From Streptomyces sp. RB17 (GTDB lineage: Bacteria; Actinomycetota; Actinomycetes; Streptomycetales; Streptomycetaceae): 64,000 nucleotides of DNA. The notes below the pieces were generated by a model. The model did no database searches, had not been told where the DNA came from, and saw only the letters and a list, made by a program, of their open reading frames with translations. The stretch lies in contig NZ_WEGL01000002.1 in assembly GCF_009604455.1 (NCBI RefSeq), positions 868,001-932,000 of the forward strand, in the 5' to 3' direction. The position numbers and the translations under genes were made by a program. Position 1 is the first letter of the stretch. Every line of letters starts with the position of its first letter. Shown in pieces: positions 15,443-23,496 of the stretch.

Positions 15443-17846
15443 CGGTGACCCGCTGGGTGGCTCCGGCCGTGCCCGTGAGGTCGCCGAACGTCAGCGTCAG
15501 CGCGGATCCGGCGGCCGCCGAGACGAGCGTGCCCGGCGCGGACGTCACCGCGGTGACCGCCCGCCGCCAGGTCAGGGTCAGACTCGTGCGCATCCGCATC
15601 GGATCGCTCACCGCGATCACGGCCGTGCCGTCCTCGCTCTCACTGGTCATCACGCAGCACGGATCGCTCGCGGTGAGCGTTCCGACCGTTCCGCCGAACC
15701 AGAAGTTCACCCCGGTGAATCCGAGCGAGGGCACCGCAACGCCCTGCAGGCTGTCGGAGTTGGCGAACACGGTCAGCCATTTCGCATCCGCCGCTCGCGC
15801 CTGTGTACGGGCCGCGGTGGCACCCGGCAGCAGCTGGTAGGCGTACGACGCGTTCGCCGGGTCGGTGCCGTGATCGACGTACATCGTCAGGTACTTGCGG
15901 TTCAGGACGGTGGTCGAGCCGCCCTTGTTGATCGTGCTCCAGCTGCCGTCACGGGCGTCGCGCAGGGCCCGTACGGTCGCCCCGCCGGGGAAGACATAGC
16001 CGCCGTGCCCGCCGATGTGCGCCCACTTCGCCCCGGTGAACGTCGCCGACCAGGGGTAGGAGGAGGGCCGGACCGTGCCGTCGACGGTGAACGGGGCGCC
16101 GCCGGTGGGGCCGAGGTTGCGGTTCTCCACCGTGGTCTCCACCGCCGTGCCGTCGGTGCAGGTGATGCCCGCGCCGAGACAGACGACCGTGTCGTCCAGG
16201 AAGAACCACGACTTCTTCGCCACCAGCGTCGACTGCAGGCCCTTGAGGTACTGCCCGACGGCGGCCCGCCGGCCGTCCGTCGCGCCGCCCACCCAGTTCA
16301 CGTCCGGCATCGAGGCGCCCCAGTCCCCGCCGGCCCCGTCCGCCAGCGCCTTGCGCGAGACGGTCGTACCGGGCAGCCGGTAGGGGTCGACGGTGGGCCA
16401 GAAAGCGTCACTGTACTGGCCGTTGGCGAAGGTGTCGCCCCACCAGTAGAGCATCCCCGCCCCGGTGTGCCAGCCGCGCAGATTCTCGCCGTTGCCGGTC
16501 TCGTAGTACGTGATCCTCTTGTCGGCCATGCTCAGCGAGGCCGCCCAGCCGGGGCTGCGGTGCGTGGCCCGTGCCATGGAGGGGAACAGCCGGTGCCCGG
16601 CCGGTTCGGCGACCGCCGTCACCGACCCGTCGTCCTGGACCCCCTTGAGCCGGGCCAGATGCGGCAGGCTCAGCACCGGGTCGGCGAGCGGCGGGCTGTA
16701 GTAGTCGCGCTGCATCCAGCCCTTCACCAGAGCACGCCAGCGGGCGTTCTCGGCCGCGCTCGCCCCCTGCCCGAGCAACACGATCGAGGCCAGGACCGGA
16801 TGACCGCGCAGATGATCGTCCTGCTGGATCCGCTTGGGGTCCGCCGCCGACAGCCCACGGCTGATCGCCCGGCCCGCGACGCCGTCCATCACCAGGCCGT
16901 TGTAGAGGAACGGCGCCCAGGCGTGCTCCACCGCGTCGAACACGATCTGCCGGTTCGGATCCGTCACCTCCCAGCCGGAGCCCGCCAGCAGCGCGAACAG
17001 CAGCCCGAGACCGCCGAGCAGGACCGAGCCGTACGAGCCGGTGTACGGCACGGTGGTGTGCTGGATGAACGAACCGTCGGCGTACAGGCCGTCGCCGGAG
17101 GTGACGTACGGGAACACGGGGGAGAGGGCGTCGCGGGCCAGCGCCACCTTGGCCGGGCTCGCGCCGACGACACCGCGCAGCGCCAGCACCCGGCACAGGT
17201 CGACCCGGTTGGCGCCCGTGCTCGTCCCGCTGTAGCTCGCCACCGCCGAGTCGGGCACGAAGTGGTCGACGGCGGCGAGGTAGCCGGCCAGCCGGTCGGC
17301 CGGCAGGGCGTCGTACATCAGCACGCACACGTCCAGCAGGGCCTGCGGGGCGCCGATCTGCCAGCTGTACCAGTTGCCGTAGCGGGTCTGGTCCGCGTTG
17401 TAGACGTCGTCGTGGAGGTGGTCCAGGCCGGTGAGGATCGCGGTCCGCAGGTCCGCGTCGCCGGTCAGGCCGGTGCCGGGCTGGCAGTAGGCCTGCGCGA
17501 GCGTGCTCAGCCGGGTGTAACTGGTGTTCATGTTGCCCGAGTAGCCGTACGACTCCGGGTCGGTGTCCGGATCCGGGTCGGCGTAGACCAGGTCGGGCCA
17601 CAGGGAGCCGGTGGCGGGGGCCATCGTGGCCCGGTAATGGCCCGCCGTCGTGCCCAGGTCGGCGAGCCGGCTCTTGAACGGTTCGGTGGTGGGGTCGAAC
17701 CCCTCGCCGAGGACCAGGGTGCGCCACCTCGCCCGGAGTGTCGTGAACTCGTCCGACGCCGCGAACGCCCGGGGCCCGAAACCCAGGGCGACAGCGGTTC
17801 CCGAACAGGCGGCCAGAAAACCACGGCGTGACCAAGGAGTCGTCAT
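15429..17846 (-). CDS. Secreted polysaccharide lyase family 8 (hyaluronate/chondroitin/xanthan lyase type)
   Basis: This is an 805-residue Tat-exported lyase (SRRGFLAACSGTAVALGFG, cut near AFA-A). The helical catalytic domain carries NWYSWQIGAP (about 158) and a triad that keeps the spacing I recall for pneumococcal hyaluronate lyase (Asn349, His399, Tyr408): Asn213 in TGANR, His263 in SFIQH and Tyr272 in TGSYG. Beta-sandwich domains follow (WGASMPDVNWVGGATDGRR, MYVDHGTDPANASYAYQLLP). It cleaves acidic glycans by beta-elimination; the exact substrate cannot be assigned. The start is the ATG at 17846, with GAAAG seven bases upstream; an ATG six codons earlier is possible. An inverted repeat upstream may bind a regulator. 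Confidence 0.9.
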   Translation of the reverse strand: MTTPWSRRGFLAACSGTAVALGFGPRAFAASDEFTTLRARWRTLVLGEGFDPTTEPFKSRLADLGTTAGHYRATMAPATGSLWPDLVYADPDPDTDPESYGYSGNMNTSYTRLSTLAQAYCQPGTGLTGDADLRTAILTGLDHLHDDVYNADQTRYGNWYSWQIGAPQALLDVCVLMYDALPADRLAGYLAAVDHFVPDSAVASYSGTSTGANRVDLCRVLALRGVVGASPAKVALARDALSPVFPYVTSGDGLYADGSFIQHTTVPYTGSYGSVLLGGLGLLFALLAGSGWEVTDPNRQIVFDAVEHAWAPFLYNGLVMDGVAGRAISRGLSAADPKRIQQDDHLRGHPVLASIVLLGQGASAAENARWRALVKGWMQRDYYSPPLADPVLSLPHLARLKGVQDDGSVTAVAEPAGHRLFPSMARATHRSPGWAASLSMADKRITYYETGNGENLRGWHTGAGMLYWWGDTFANGQYSDAFWPTVDPYRLPGTTVSRKALADGAGGDWGASMPDVNWVGGATDGRRAAVGQYLKGLQSTLVAKKSWFFLDDTVVCLGAGITCTDGTAVETTVENRNLGPTGGAPFTVDGTVRPSSYPWSATFTGAKWAHIGGHGGYVFPGGATVRALRDARDGSWSTINKGGSTTVLNRKYLTMYVDHGTDPANASYAYQLLPGATAARTQARAADAKWLTVFANSDSLQGVAVPSLGFTGVNFWFGGTVGTLTASDPCCVMTSESEDGTAVIAVSDPMRMRTSLTLTWRRAVTAVTSAPGTLVSAAAGSALTLTFGDLTGTAGATQRVTVRLG

Positions 17847-17877
17847 GACGGCGCTTTCTAGCATGCGCTTTCTCAAC

Positions 17878-17905
17878 CGCTCAACATTTCTTACCGAGTT
17901 GAGCG
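17878..17905. promoter_or_regulatory. Inverted repeat upstream of the PL8 lyase
   Basis: CGCTCAAC and GTTGAGCG are perfect 8-bp arms 12 bp apart, 31-59 bp before the lyase start, in an unusually AT-rich stretch. It is a candidate operator for substrate-dependent control; the regulator is not identified. Confidence 0.55.
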
Positions 17906-17995
17906 TATCGAGCGCTTGAGGGGAGGCCGGTGACACCTGAACGGTGGCATCCCCGACGTCGTATCTCTGCACGGGGACGACGGAAGGAGAGCCAG

Positions 17996-18637
17996 GTGCC
18001 GACACCGCCCGATCCCGAACGGCCGCACGCCGGCCCGGTCCTGGAACCCATCCGGGTGCTGCGGCCGCGCCGTCTCGACGCCCTCGCGGAGCTGATGCGC
18101 GAGATGGACGGCGTCCCGGCGCGAGCGGGACACGCCGACGAGGCGGAGACACAGGAACTGCCGCCCGTACCGGCGCCGCCCCGCACCACCCCCACCCCCG
18201 CTCTGCGCCGCTCCGCCGTCGCCGGGGCCGTGGCCGCCGCGGCCCTCCTCGGTTTCGGCTGCGCCCTGCTCCTCCCCGGCAGCCGGCAGGCCACCGCGAC
18301 CTCGCCTCCGCACCGCCAGACGACGACCGCGCCGCCCGCCACCGCACCGGCACCCACCGCATCACCCGCGCCCACCGCCGCCACCGACCCCGACGGCCCC
18401 GGCACCCTCCGCCAGGGCGACACCGGCCCCGAGGTCACCGCACTGCAGCAACGGCTGCTCCGCATCCCGGACGTCTACCGCGACGGCTCCACCAGCGGCA
18501 CCTACGACGCCGGCCTGACCGCCGCCGTGGCCCGGTTCCAGCTCTGGTACGGCATCAGCGGCGACGAGACCGGCGTCTACGGCGACGACACGCGCCGCGC
18601 GCTGGAGTCGCGCACCGGCCTGGGCGACGATTCATGA
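17996..18637 (+). CDS. Membrane-anchored peptidoglycan-binding protein
   Basis: A 213-residue protein: a cytoplasmic N-terminus of about 65 residues with a conserved-looking helix (RPRRLDALAELMREMDG), one transmembrane segment (SAVAGAVAAAALLGFGCALL), a Thr/Pro/Ala-rich linker and a C-terminal PG_binding_1 domain (LRQGDTGPEVTALQQRLLRI...YGISGDETGVYGDDTRRALE). It probably links membrane and wall; no catalytic domain is present. GTG at 17996 follows AAGGAGAG. It is divergent from the lyase. Confidence 0.8.
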   Translation: MPTPPDPERPHAGPVLEPIRVLRPRRLDALAELMREMDGVPARAGHADEAETQELPPVPAPPRTTPTPALRRSAVAGAVAAAALLGFGCALLLPGSRQATATSPPHRQTTTAPPATAPAPTASPAPTAATDPDGPGTLRQGDTGPEVTALQQRLLRIPDVYRDGSTSGTYDAGLTAAVARFQLWYGISGDETGVYGDDTRRALESRTGLGDDS

Positions 18638-18736
18638 CAGGCCCGCGGGGAACCCCGGGAGGCGACGCAGGCCGCGCCCGGCCCACCGGCATGAGCCCGG
18701 CCCGGGCGCCGGAACGGCGGACGGGAGCGCGGTGCC

Positions 18737-19921
18737 ATGGACGCGAACGGTACGGCGGGCAGGGCGGACGCCAGTGGCGCGCCGAGCGGGGCTGACGTGG
18801 GTGGTACGGCGGGTAGCTCGGGCGTCGGTGGCACGCTGCGCGTGGCTTGTGCGAGTGATGGGGCCGGCGGGGCTGAGGTAGGTGGTGCGGCTCGGGGGGC
18901 CGATGTCGGCGGCGCGGCCAACGATGCTGATGCGAGCGGTGGGGCTGGCAGGGCCCGCGTTGGTGGTGCGCTGGGCGCGGCTGAGGTAGGTGGTGGTGCG
19001 GCTTGCGGGGCGGATGTGGGCGGCGCGGCCATCGGGGCTGACGTGAGTGCTGGGGCTGGCGCGGCGGGCACGGGGGGTGCGGCAGGCGGGGCGGGCACGG
19101 GTGGTGCGCCAAGCGCGGCTGACGTGGGCGGAAGGGCGGGTAGTGCGGGCGTCGCTGGTGCGGTGGGCCCGGCTTGCGCGGGTGGTGCGGTAGGTGCGGC
19201 TGAGGTAGGTGGTGGTGCGGCTTGCGGGGCGGATGTGGGCGGCGCGGCCATCGGGGCTGACGTGAGCGCTGGGGCTAGCGCGGCGGGCACGGGGGGTGCG
19301 GCAGGCGGGGCGGGCACGGGTGGTGCGCCAAGCGCGGCTGACGTGGGCGAAAAGGCCGGCATGACGGATGTGGGCGGTGCCGAGGGAGCGGCGGGTGCCG
19401 CGAGCATCGGACCGGGCAGCGGACCGGGCGTCGGTCCGACGGGTGGTATGGGCGGCTTCTTCGGGCGGCTGAACCCCGACATGTGCGCGGTCACGGCCGT
19501 GGCCGACGGTGAGCGGGCCGGGTGCCTGGTCGGCTTCGCCTCGCAGTGCTCGATCCGGCCGCCCCGGTTCACCGTGTGGCTGTCCAAGGCCAACCACACC
19601 TACCGCGTCGCCCGGGCCGCAGAGCACCTCGCCGTCCACCTGCTCACCCGCGACCAGCGGGACCTCGCGGAAATCCTCGGCGGCGAGACCGGGGACGAGA
19701 TCGACAAGTTCGCGCGCCTGGACTGGACGGAGGGGTACGGCGGCGCGGTGGTGCTGTGCGACACGGCGGCCTGGTTCGTCGGCACCATCCTCCACCGCAC
19801 CGACGGCGGCGACCACGTCGGCTTCGTCCTGAACCCGGTGCAGTGGGGCGAGGGCCGCCGCGGGCCGCTGCTGCGCCTGTCCGACGCGGCCGGCATCGAG
19901 GCCGGTCACCCCGTGGACTGA
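18737..19921 (+). CDS. Flavin-reductase-like domain with long N-terminal Gly/Ala-rich repeat region
   Basis: The C-terminal part (about residues 238-394) is an FMN-binding split-barrel flavin reductase: FFGRLNPDMCAVTAVADGER then AGCLVGFASQCSIRPPRFTV and GGDHVGFVLNPVQWG. Ahead of it about 235 residues consist of Gly/Ala repeats such as GGAACGADVGGAAIGADVS, GAAGTGGAAGGAGTGGAPSA and ADVGG. Two blocks 219 bp (73 codons) apart are nearly identical. GGGAG sits nine bases before the ATG at 18737, supporting translation of the whole ORF. An ATG at 19361 or 19450 would give the usual domain alone but lacks a good ribosome binding site. The fusion may be real or a repeat expansion upstream of an internal start. 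Confidence 0.6.
   Translation: MDANGTAGRADASGAPSGADVGGTAGSSGVGGTLRVACASDGAGGAEVGGAARGADVGGAANDADASGGAGRARVGGALGAAEVGGGAACGADVGGAAIGADVSAGAGAAGTGGAAGGAGTGGAPSAADVGGRAGSAGVAGAVGPACAGGAVGAAEVGGGAACGADVGGAAIGADVSAGASAAGTGGAAGGAGTGGAPSAADVGEKAGMTDVGGAEGAAGAASIGPGSGPGVGPTGGMGGFFGRLNPDMCAVTAVADGERAGCLVGFASQCSIRPPRFTVWLSKANHTYRVARAAEHLAVHLLTRDQRDLAEILGGETGDEIDKFARLDWTEGYGGAVVLCDTAAWFVGTILHRTDGGDHVGFVLNPVQWGEGRRGPLLRLSDAAGIEAGHPVD
18760..19360. repeat. Gly/Ala-coding minisatellite with a 219-bp long-period repeat
   Basis: A block starting GCTGAGGTAGGTGGTGGTGC at 18980 recurs at 19199 and stays nearly identical for about 150 bp, with two substitutions seen. Shorter GGTGCGGC-type units fill the rest. 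The repeat stays in codon phase, keeping the frame open. Confidence 0.75.
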
Positions 19922-20045
19922 GCGGATTCGAACACCGGGCGACATCCCGACGAGAGCATTGCCCCAGTGGTGGTCCGGCCTCATCATGGGCAGCCTGCGG
20001 CCGACCGCCGCGCGTACCGCCGCACCACGACCGAAAGCCAGCCCG

Positions 20046-20147
20046 ATGACCGGCTCCCGCATCCCGGGCCTGCTCGTGCCCGCCGTCCTTCTGCTGGCCC
20101 TCGTCGTCGGGGTGTTCTGGTACTGGCGACACCGCGACGACGACTGA
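20046..20147 (+). CDS. Possible small single-pass membrane protein
   Basis: A possible 33-residue protein, MTGSRIPGLLVPAVLLLALV then VGVFWYWRHRDDD: one strong transmembrane helix and a charged tail. An in-frame ATG at 19986 would add 20 residues. There is no good ribosome binding site (GAAAG is distant). It fills the 277-bp gap between the flavin reductase and the phosphatase. The hydrophobic pattern and basic/acidic tail are the only support. Confidence 0.35.
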   Translation: MTGSRIPGLLVPAVLLLALVVGVFWYWRHRDDD

Positions 20148-20198
20148 GCCCGGCCTCGCCCCCGGCGAGCCGTCCCTCGACCCACGCGCCGCCGACCC

Positions 20199-22634
20199 CT
20201 AGTCGTCCGTGTCCTGCGCGTCAGCCACGTCCGTCACGTCCTCCAGCGGCACCCTGATGTCCAGCACGCACACATCGTCCCGCCCCTCGTCCGCGAGCAT
20301 CGTGGCGAGCAGCGCGTCCAGCGAGCCGGACGTGCCGCAGCCCTGGGCGCGCACCGCATCGGCCAGCCGGTCCATGCCCGCGTCGAGGCTCTCGCCGGGC
20401 CGCTCGACCAGGCCGTCGGTGTACAGCAGCAGCCGGTCCCCGGGCTCCAGACGGAGTTCGGCCGCCTCGAAGTCAGGGTCCGCGCTCGCGCCGAGCAGCA
20501 TGCCGCCGGGTCGGTCGAGACAGCGCGCCTCGCCGCGGCGCACGAGCAGCGGAGGCAGATGTCCGGCCTGTGCCCAGGCGAGGACGTGCCGCTCGGGGTC
20601 GTAGCGGGCGAGCACCATGGTGGCGGTGGACTGGCTGTCGCGGGAGTGCAGCAGCAGGTAGTTGAGGCCCGCCAGCACCTCGGTCAACGAGGAGCCGGTG
20701 CTGACCATGCCCTTCGCGGTGAACCTGAGCTGGGCCATCGTGGCCACGGCGTCGACGCCGTGGCCCGCCACGTCACCGACCACGAACAGCGCGTCGTCGT
20801 CGGGCAGTTCGACGGCGCTGAACCAGTCGCCGCCGACATGGATGCCGGACTGTGCGGGCAGATAGGCGACCTCGACGCGCAGCCCTGCCCGCCGCATCGG
20901 CTTGGTCGGCATCGGCAGCAGGGCGTACTGCAGCCGGGCGGCCAGGGCCCGTTCGGCCTGCAGGATCCCGCGCTGCAGCAGCATCGCCCGCTCGCTCTCC
21001 ACCAGCGCCAGTTCCGCGCTCCGCTGCCGGGTGAGGTCCTGGACGAAGCCGTGCACCTCGACGGCGGTGCCGTCCGGCGCCCTGACGGCCTCCGCGACCA
21101 GCCGCAGATGGCGGACACCCTCGGGCGTGTCGATGCGGAAGGGCACGTCGAACGGCCGGGCGTGGCGGACGATTTCGGCGATCGCGTGGGTGAGCGGTCC
21201 CGCGTCCTCCGGCAGGGCGAGGTCGGGGAGCCGTTCCAGACCGAGCGGCTGCTCGGCCGGGGGCCGGCCGAGCACGGCGTACGTCTGCTCGGACCAGGAG
21301 ACCTCCCGGGTGAGCAGGTTCCAGTTGGCCCAGCCGAGGTTGCCGAGCCGCTGCACATCGGCCAGGCGCTGCTCCTGTCGGTCGGCGGGGTCGTACCGCA
21401 GCCAGGTGACCAGCAGACCCTCGCCCAGCGGGGCGGCCCGCACCGAGTAGGTGGCGGTCACGGGCATCTCGCCGACCACCTCCTGGCAGACGAACGGCCC
21501 GCCCTCGAACGGCGCCCCCGTCTCCAGCGCCTGGAGACAGCCCTGCCACAGCGGCTCGCCCGCGACAGCCGGACAGCTCTCCAGAACCCGCCGGCCGGCC
21601 ATCTCCCGGCCGGACCGGCCGAACACGTCGACCGCCTCCGAGGTGGCGGCCTCGATGAGGTAGTCCTCCACCTGGCCGGAGGCGGCGCGCAGCGGGGTCA
21701 GCAGGATCGCCGCGCCCGGCAGCGCGTCGAACACCGCCTGCACGGTCCGGGCGACGGCGCCACCGCCGTGCTCCTGGACGAAGTCGAAGGCCCGCAGTCG
21801 GCCCGCGCACAGCCGGGCCACGGCCCGCAGCAGCCGCCGCTCGCGCGGTGCGAACGTACCGCCACGGCCGCGCCACACACCGAGGGCGACATGCGAGGCG
21901 TCCCCTCCCGGCACGGGCAGCCAGGCCCGGCTGGGCCAGCGTTCCGGCGACTCTCCGATGATCAGGTACCGGTCGCTGTCCCCGGCGAGATCCTCCAGCC
22001 AGCGCGGCTCGCCGGACCGCAGGGCGTCGAGCGGGGCCACTGCGGTCAGCGGGGGCACGTACCGCCACTGCGCGGCGAAGGCCGGGTCGACGCCGGCGTG
22101 CCCGATCAGTTCGAGCCCGGCCTCGGGCAGTCGCTCGTACAGCACCACGGCGTCGGCGCCGGTCTCGGGCGCGATGTGGTCCAGCAGGCACCGGGCCAGC
22201 TCGTGCGGCGTGCCGACCCGGACCAGGTCCCGGCCGATGTGCCCGAGTACGTTCGCGAGCTCCACCGTGCCGGCGGGCGCGACGCTCCAGCAGCCGGCGG
22301 CCGGCCGTTCGGCGACTGCCGGCGACGCGCCGTCCGGCCGCTCCTGGGGCGGCGGCAGGGCGCCCAGGGTGAGCCAGCACTGTTCGAGGAGTGTGCGGTT
22401 GCCGTCCATGGCGCGCCGCAGCAGCTCCTCGTGCGCGGCTTGCGGGGAGCATCCGGTGACGGCCATGAGCACGCCTTTGGCCCGCTCCTGGACCGCCGAG
22501 GTGGCGGCCAGGTCCCGCAGTCGCTCCATCTCCGCGCGCTGCCGGGCCACGATCCGGGCCAGTGCGGCCGGATCGCCGCCGGCGGCGTGCGCCGGGTGGA
22601 CGGGCTCGCTCGTCACGCGACGAGCATGGCACAT
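20199..22634 (-). CDS. ANTAR-GAF-PAS-SpoIIE (PP2C) sensor phosphatase
   Basis: A soluble serine/threonine phosphatase of about 811 residues. An ANTAR-like helical domain is at the N-terminus (AVQERAKGVLMAVTGCSPQA), followed by a GAF domain (about 110-290, including AVVLYERLPEAGLELIGHAG), PAS-type modules (about 300-540; GWANWNLLTREVSWSEQTYA) and a C-terminal SpoIIE-type PP2C domain. The last has the metal-binding motifs VGGDWFSAVEL, VVGDVAGHGVDAVATMAQL and LLLYTDGLVERPG. Such proteins usually dephosphorylate anti-sigma-factor antagonists; none is adjacent. The ATG at 22634 is tentative (GTG at 22616 or 22652 are alternatives). The coupling of ANTAR, an RNA-binding antitermination module, with a phosphatase is recurrent in actinomycetes. 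Confidence 0.88.
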   Translation of the reverse strand: MCHARRVTSEPVHPAHAAGGDPAALARIVARQRAEMERLRDLAATSAVQERAKGVLMAVTGCSPQAAHEELLRRAMDGNRTLLEQCWLTLGALPPPQERPDGASPAVAERPAAGCWSVAPAGTVELANVLGHIGRDLVRVGTPHELARCLLDHIAPETGADAVVLYERLPEAGLELIGHAGVDPAFAAQWRYVPPLTAVAPLDALRSGEPRWLEDLAGDSDRYLIIGESPERWPSRAWLPVPGGDASHVALGVWRGRGGTFAPRERRLLRAVARLCAGRLRAFDFVQEHGGGAVARTVQAVFDALPGAAILLTPLRAASGQVEDYLIEAATSEAVDVFGRSGREMAGRRVLESCPAVAGEPLWQGCLQALETGAPFEGGPFVCQEVVGEMPVTATYSVRAAPLGEGLLVTWLRYDPADRQEQRLADVQRLGNLGWANWNLLTREVSWSEQTYAVLGRPPAEQPLGLERLPDLALPEDAGPLTHAIAEIVRHARPFDVPFRIDTPEGVRHLRLVAEAVRAPDGTAVEVHGFVQDLTRQRSAELALVESERAMLLQRGILQAERALAARLQYALLPMPTKPMRRAGLRVEVAYLPAQSGIHVGGDWFSAVELPDDDALFVVGDVAGHGVDAVATMAQLRFTAKGMVSTGSSLTEVLAGLNYLLLHSRDSQSTATMVLARYDPERHVLAWAQAGHLPPLLVRRGEARCLDRPGGMLLGASADPDFEAAELRLEPGDRLLLYTDGLVERPGESLDAGMDRLADAVRAQGCGTSGSLDALLATMLADEGRDDVCVLDIRVPLEDVTDVADAQDTDD

Positions 22635-22754
22635 CGGGGCCCGCTCGATCACTCTTCCGGCGGGTGGGGTTTCATATGAGCTTCACAGGGGCTTCGTACG
22701 ATCGCCTGGAGGTACGCGAGAGTCGTCCGCACAGAGCTGATGGACGCCGGTGGC

Positions 22755-23132
22755 TCAGCGGCCCGCGCCGCGGCCGGCCAGGGCCTCGCTGACCGCGCGG
22801 ACGCTGCGCGCGATGTGCTGCAGCTGCAGGACCTCGGCGGCATACAGCTTGATCGTGTGCTCGATGACCGACTCGGGCAGACCGAGCATCGGCAGCTCGG
22901 CCCGCGCGGTCTGCAGTGCCGTCCGGGCCACCCGTATCTCCTGCTGGACCTGCAGCTGGGCGTGCCGGGCGAGCAGGACGGGGTGGCGGATGAGGGCCGG
23001 ATAGCTGGCGTAGCGCGCGGGGATCAGCTCACGCAGCCACTTGGCCGCCGAGCGCTCCCAGTCGTACGAGCCCGGCGTCTTGACCTGGCAGGGCCAGTCG
23101 GGGCTGATGCGCGTGCTGGTGATGAGAGGCAT
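22755..23132 (-). CDS. Conserved hypothetical helical protein
   Basis: A 125-residue protein, start MPLITSTRISPDWPCQVKTP, then GSYDWERSAAKWLRELIPAR and an alpha-helical remainder (LLARHAQLQVQQEIRVARTA, LPESVIEHTIKLYAAEVLQL). GGAAG is eight bases before the ATG at 23132; an ATG two codons earlier has it too close. No signal peptide or transmembrane helix. I recognise no function. The upstream region has a large hairpin and an AT-rich island, so it may be separately regulated. Confidence 0.65.
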   Translation of the reverse strand: MPLITSTRISPDWPCQVKTPGSYDWERSAAKWLRELIPARYASYPALIRHPVLLARHAQLQVQQEIRVARTALQTARAELPMLGLPESVIEHTIKLYAAEVLQLQHIARSVRAVSEALAGRGAGR

Positions 23133-23138
23133 GGTCAT

Positions 23139-23496
23139 CGCTTCCGGTGTGCGGCGTCGTGAGGGTGGTCCGACGGGTGCGGGGCGGCCCCGGCCTAGGG
23201 GATGGCCGGGGCCGCCACGGGCGCGCCGCGCAGACGGCGCTCCCCGGTACACCCCGGGCGCCGACGTGGGTAGGGGACGGCGGCTGGGGGTGTCCGTGCG
23301 GGGGCCCCGTGCGTCGGAGACCGGCGCCGCGCGGTGACTGGCATACGCATGGGCGGTCCGTCGGCTTTCTCGGGGCGGTGGTGCGAGCAGTATTTATATA
23401 TGCCGTCCGCTTTGCAAGCCGTATGAAAACATTCATGCGCGCTTGGTGACGGATCACCCGTCCGGGACGGACCGGAACGTTCCGGGACGGACCGGA
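23139..23496. other. Intergenic region with hairpin and AT-rich island
   Basis: No gene was seen here. GCGGCCCCGGCC / GGCCGGGGCCGC form a perfect 12-bp stem at 23184-23215, in the leader of the 125-residue gene. An AT-rich island (TATTTATATATGCC and TATGAAAACATTCATG) spans 23390-23435 and may hold promoters. A 16-bp direct repeat TCCGGGACGGACCGGA at 23461 and 23481 flanks the palindrome GGAACGTTCC just past the RpiR gene end. Confidence 0.5.

Noticed and set aside
19922..19942. tRNA-like T-loop (GTTCGAATCC-type) on the minus strand
   Set aside because: No matching acceptor stem, anticodon arm or D-arm was found around it.
18577..20185. Pro- and Thr-rich minus-strand ORFs opposite the flavin reductase
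   Set aside because: They are the antisense of the Gly/Ala repeat; codon bias favours the plus strand and the flavin reductase domain is clear.
23388..23440. Replication origin or plasmid partition site in the AT island
   Set aside because: Too short, no DnaA-box series or iterons, and no rep/par genes.
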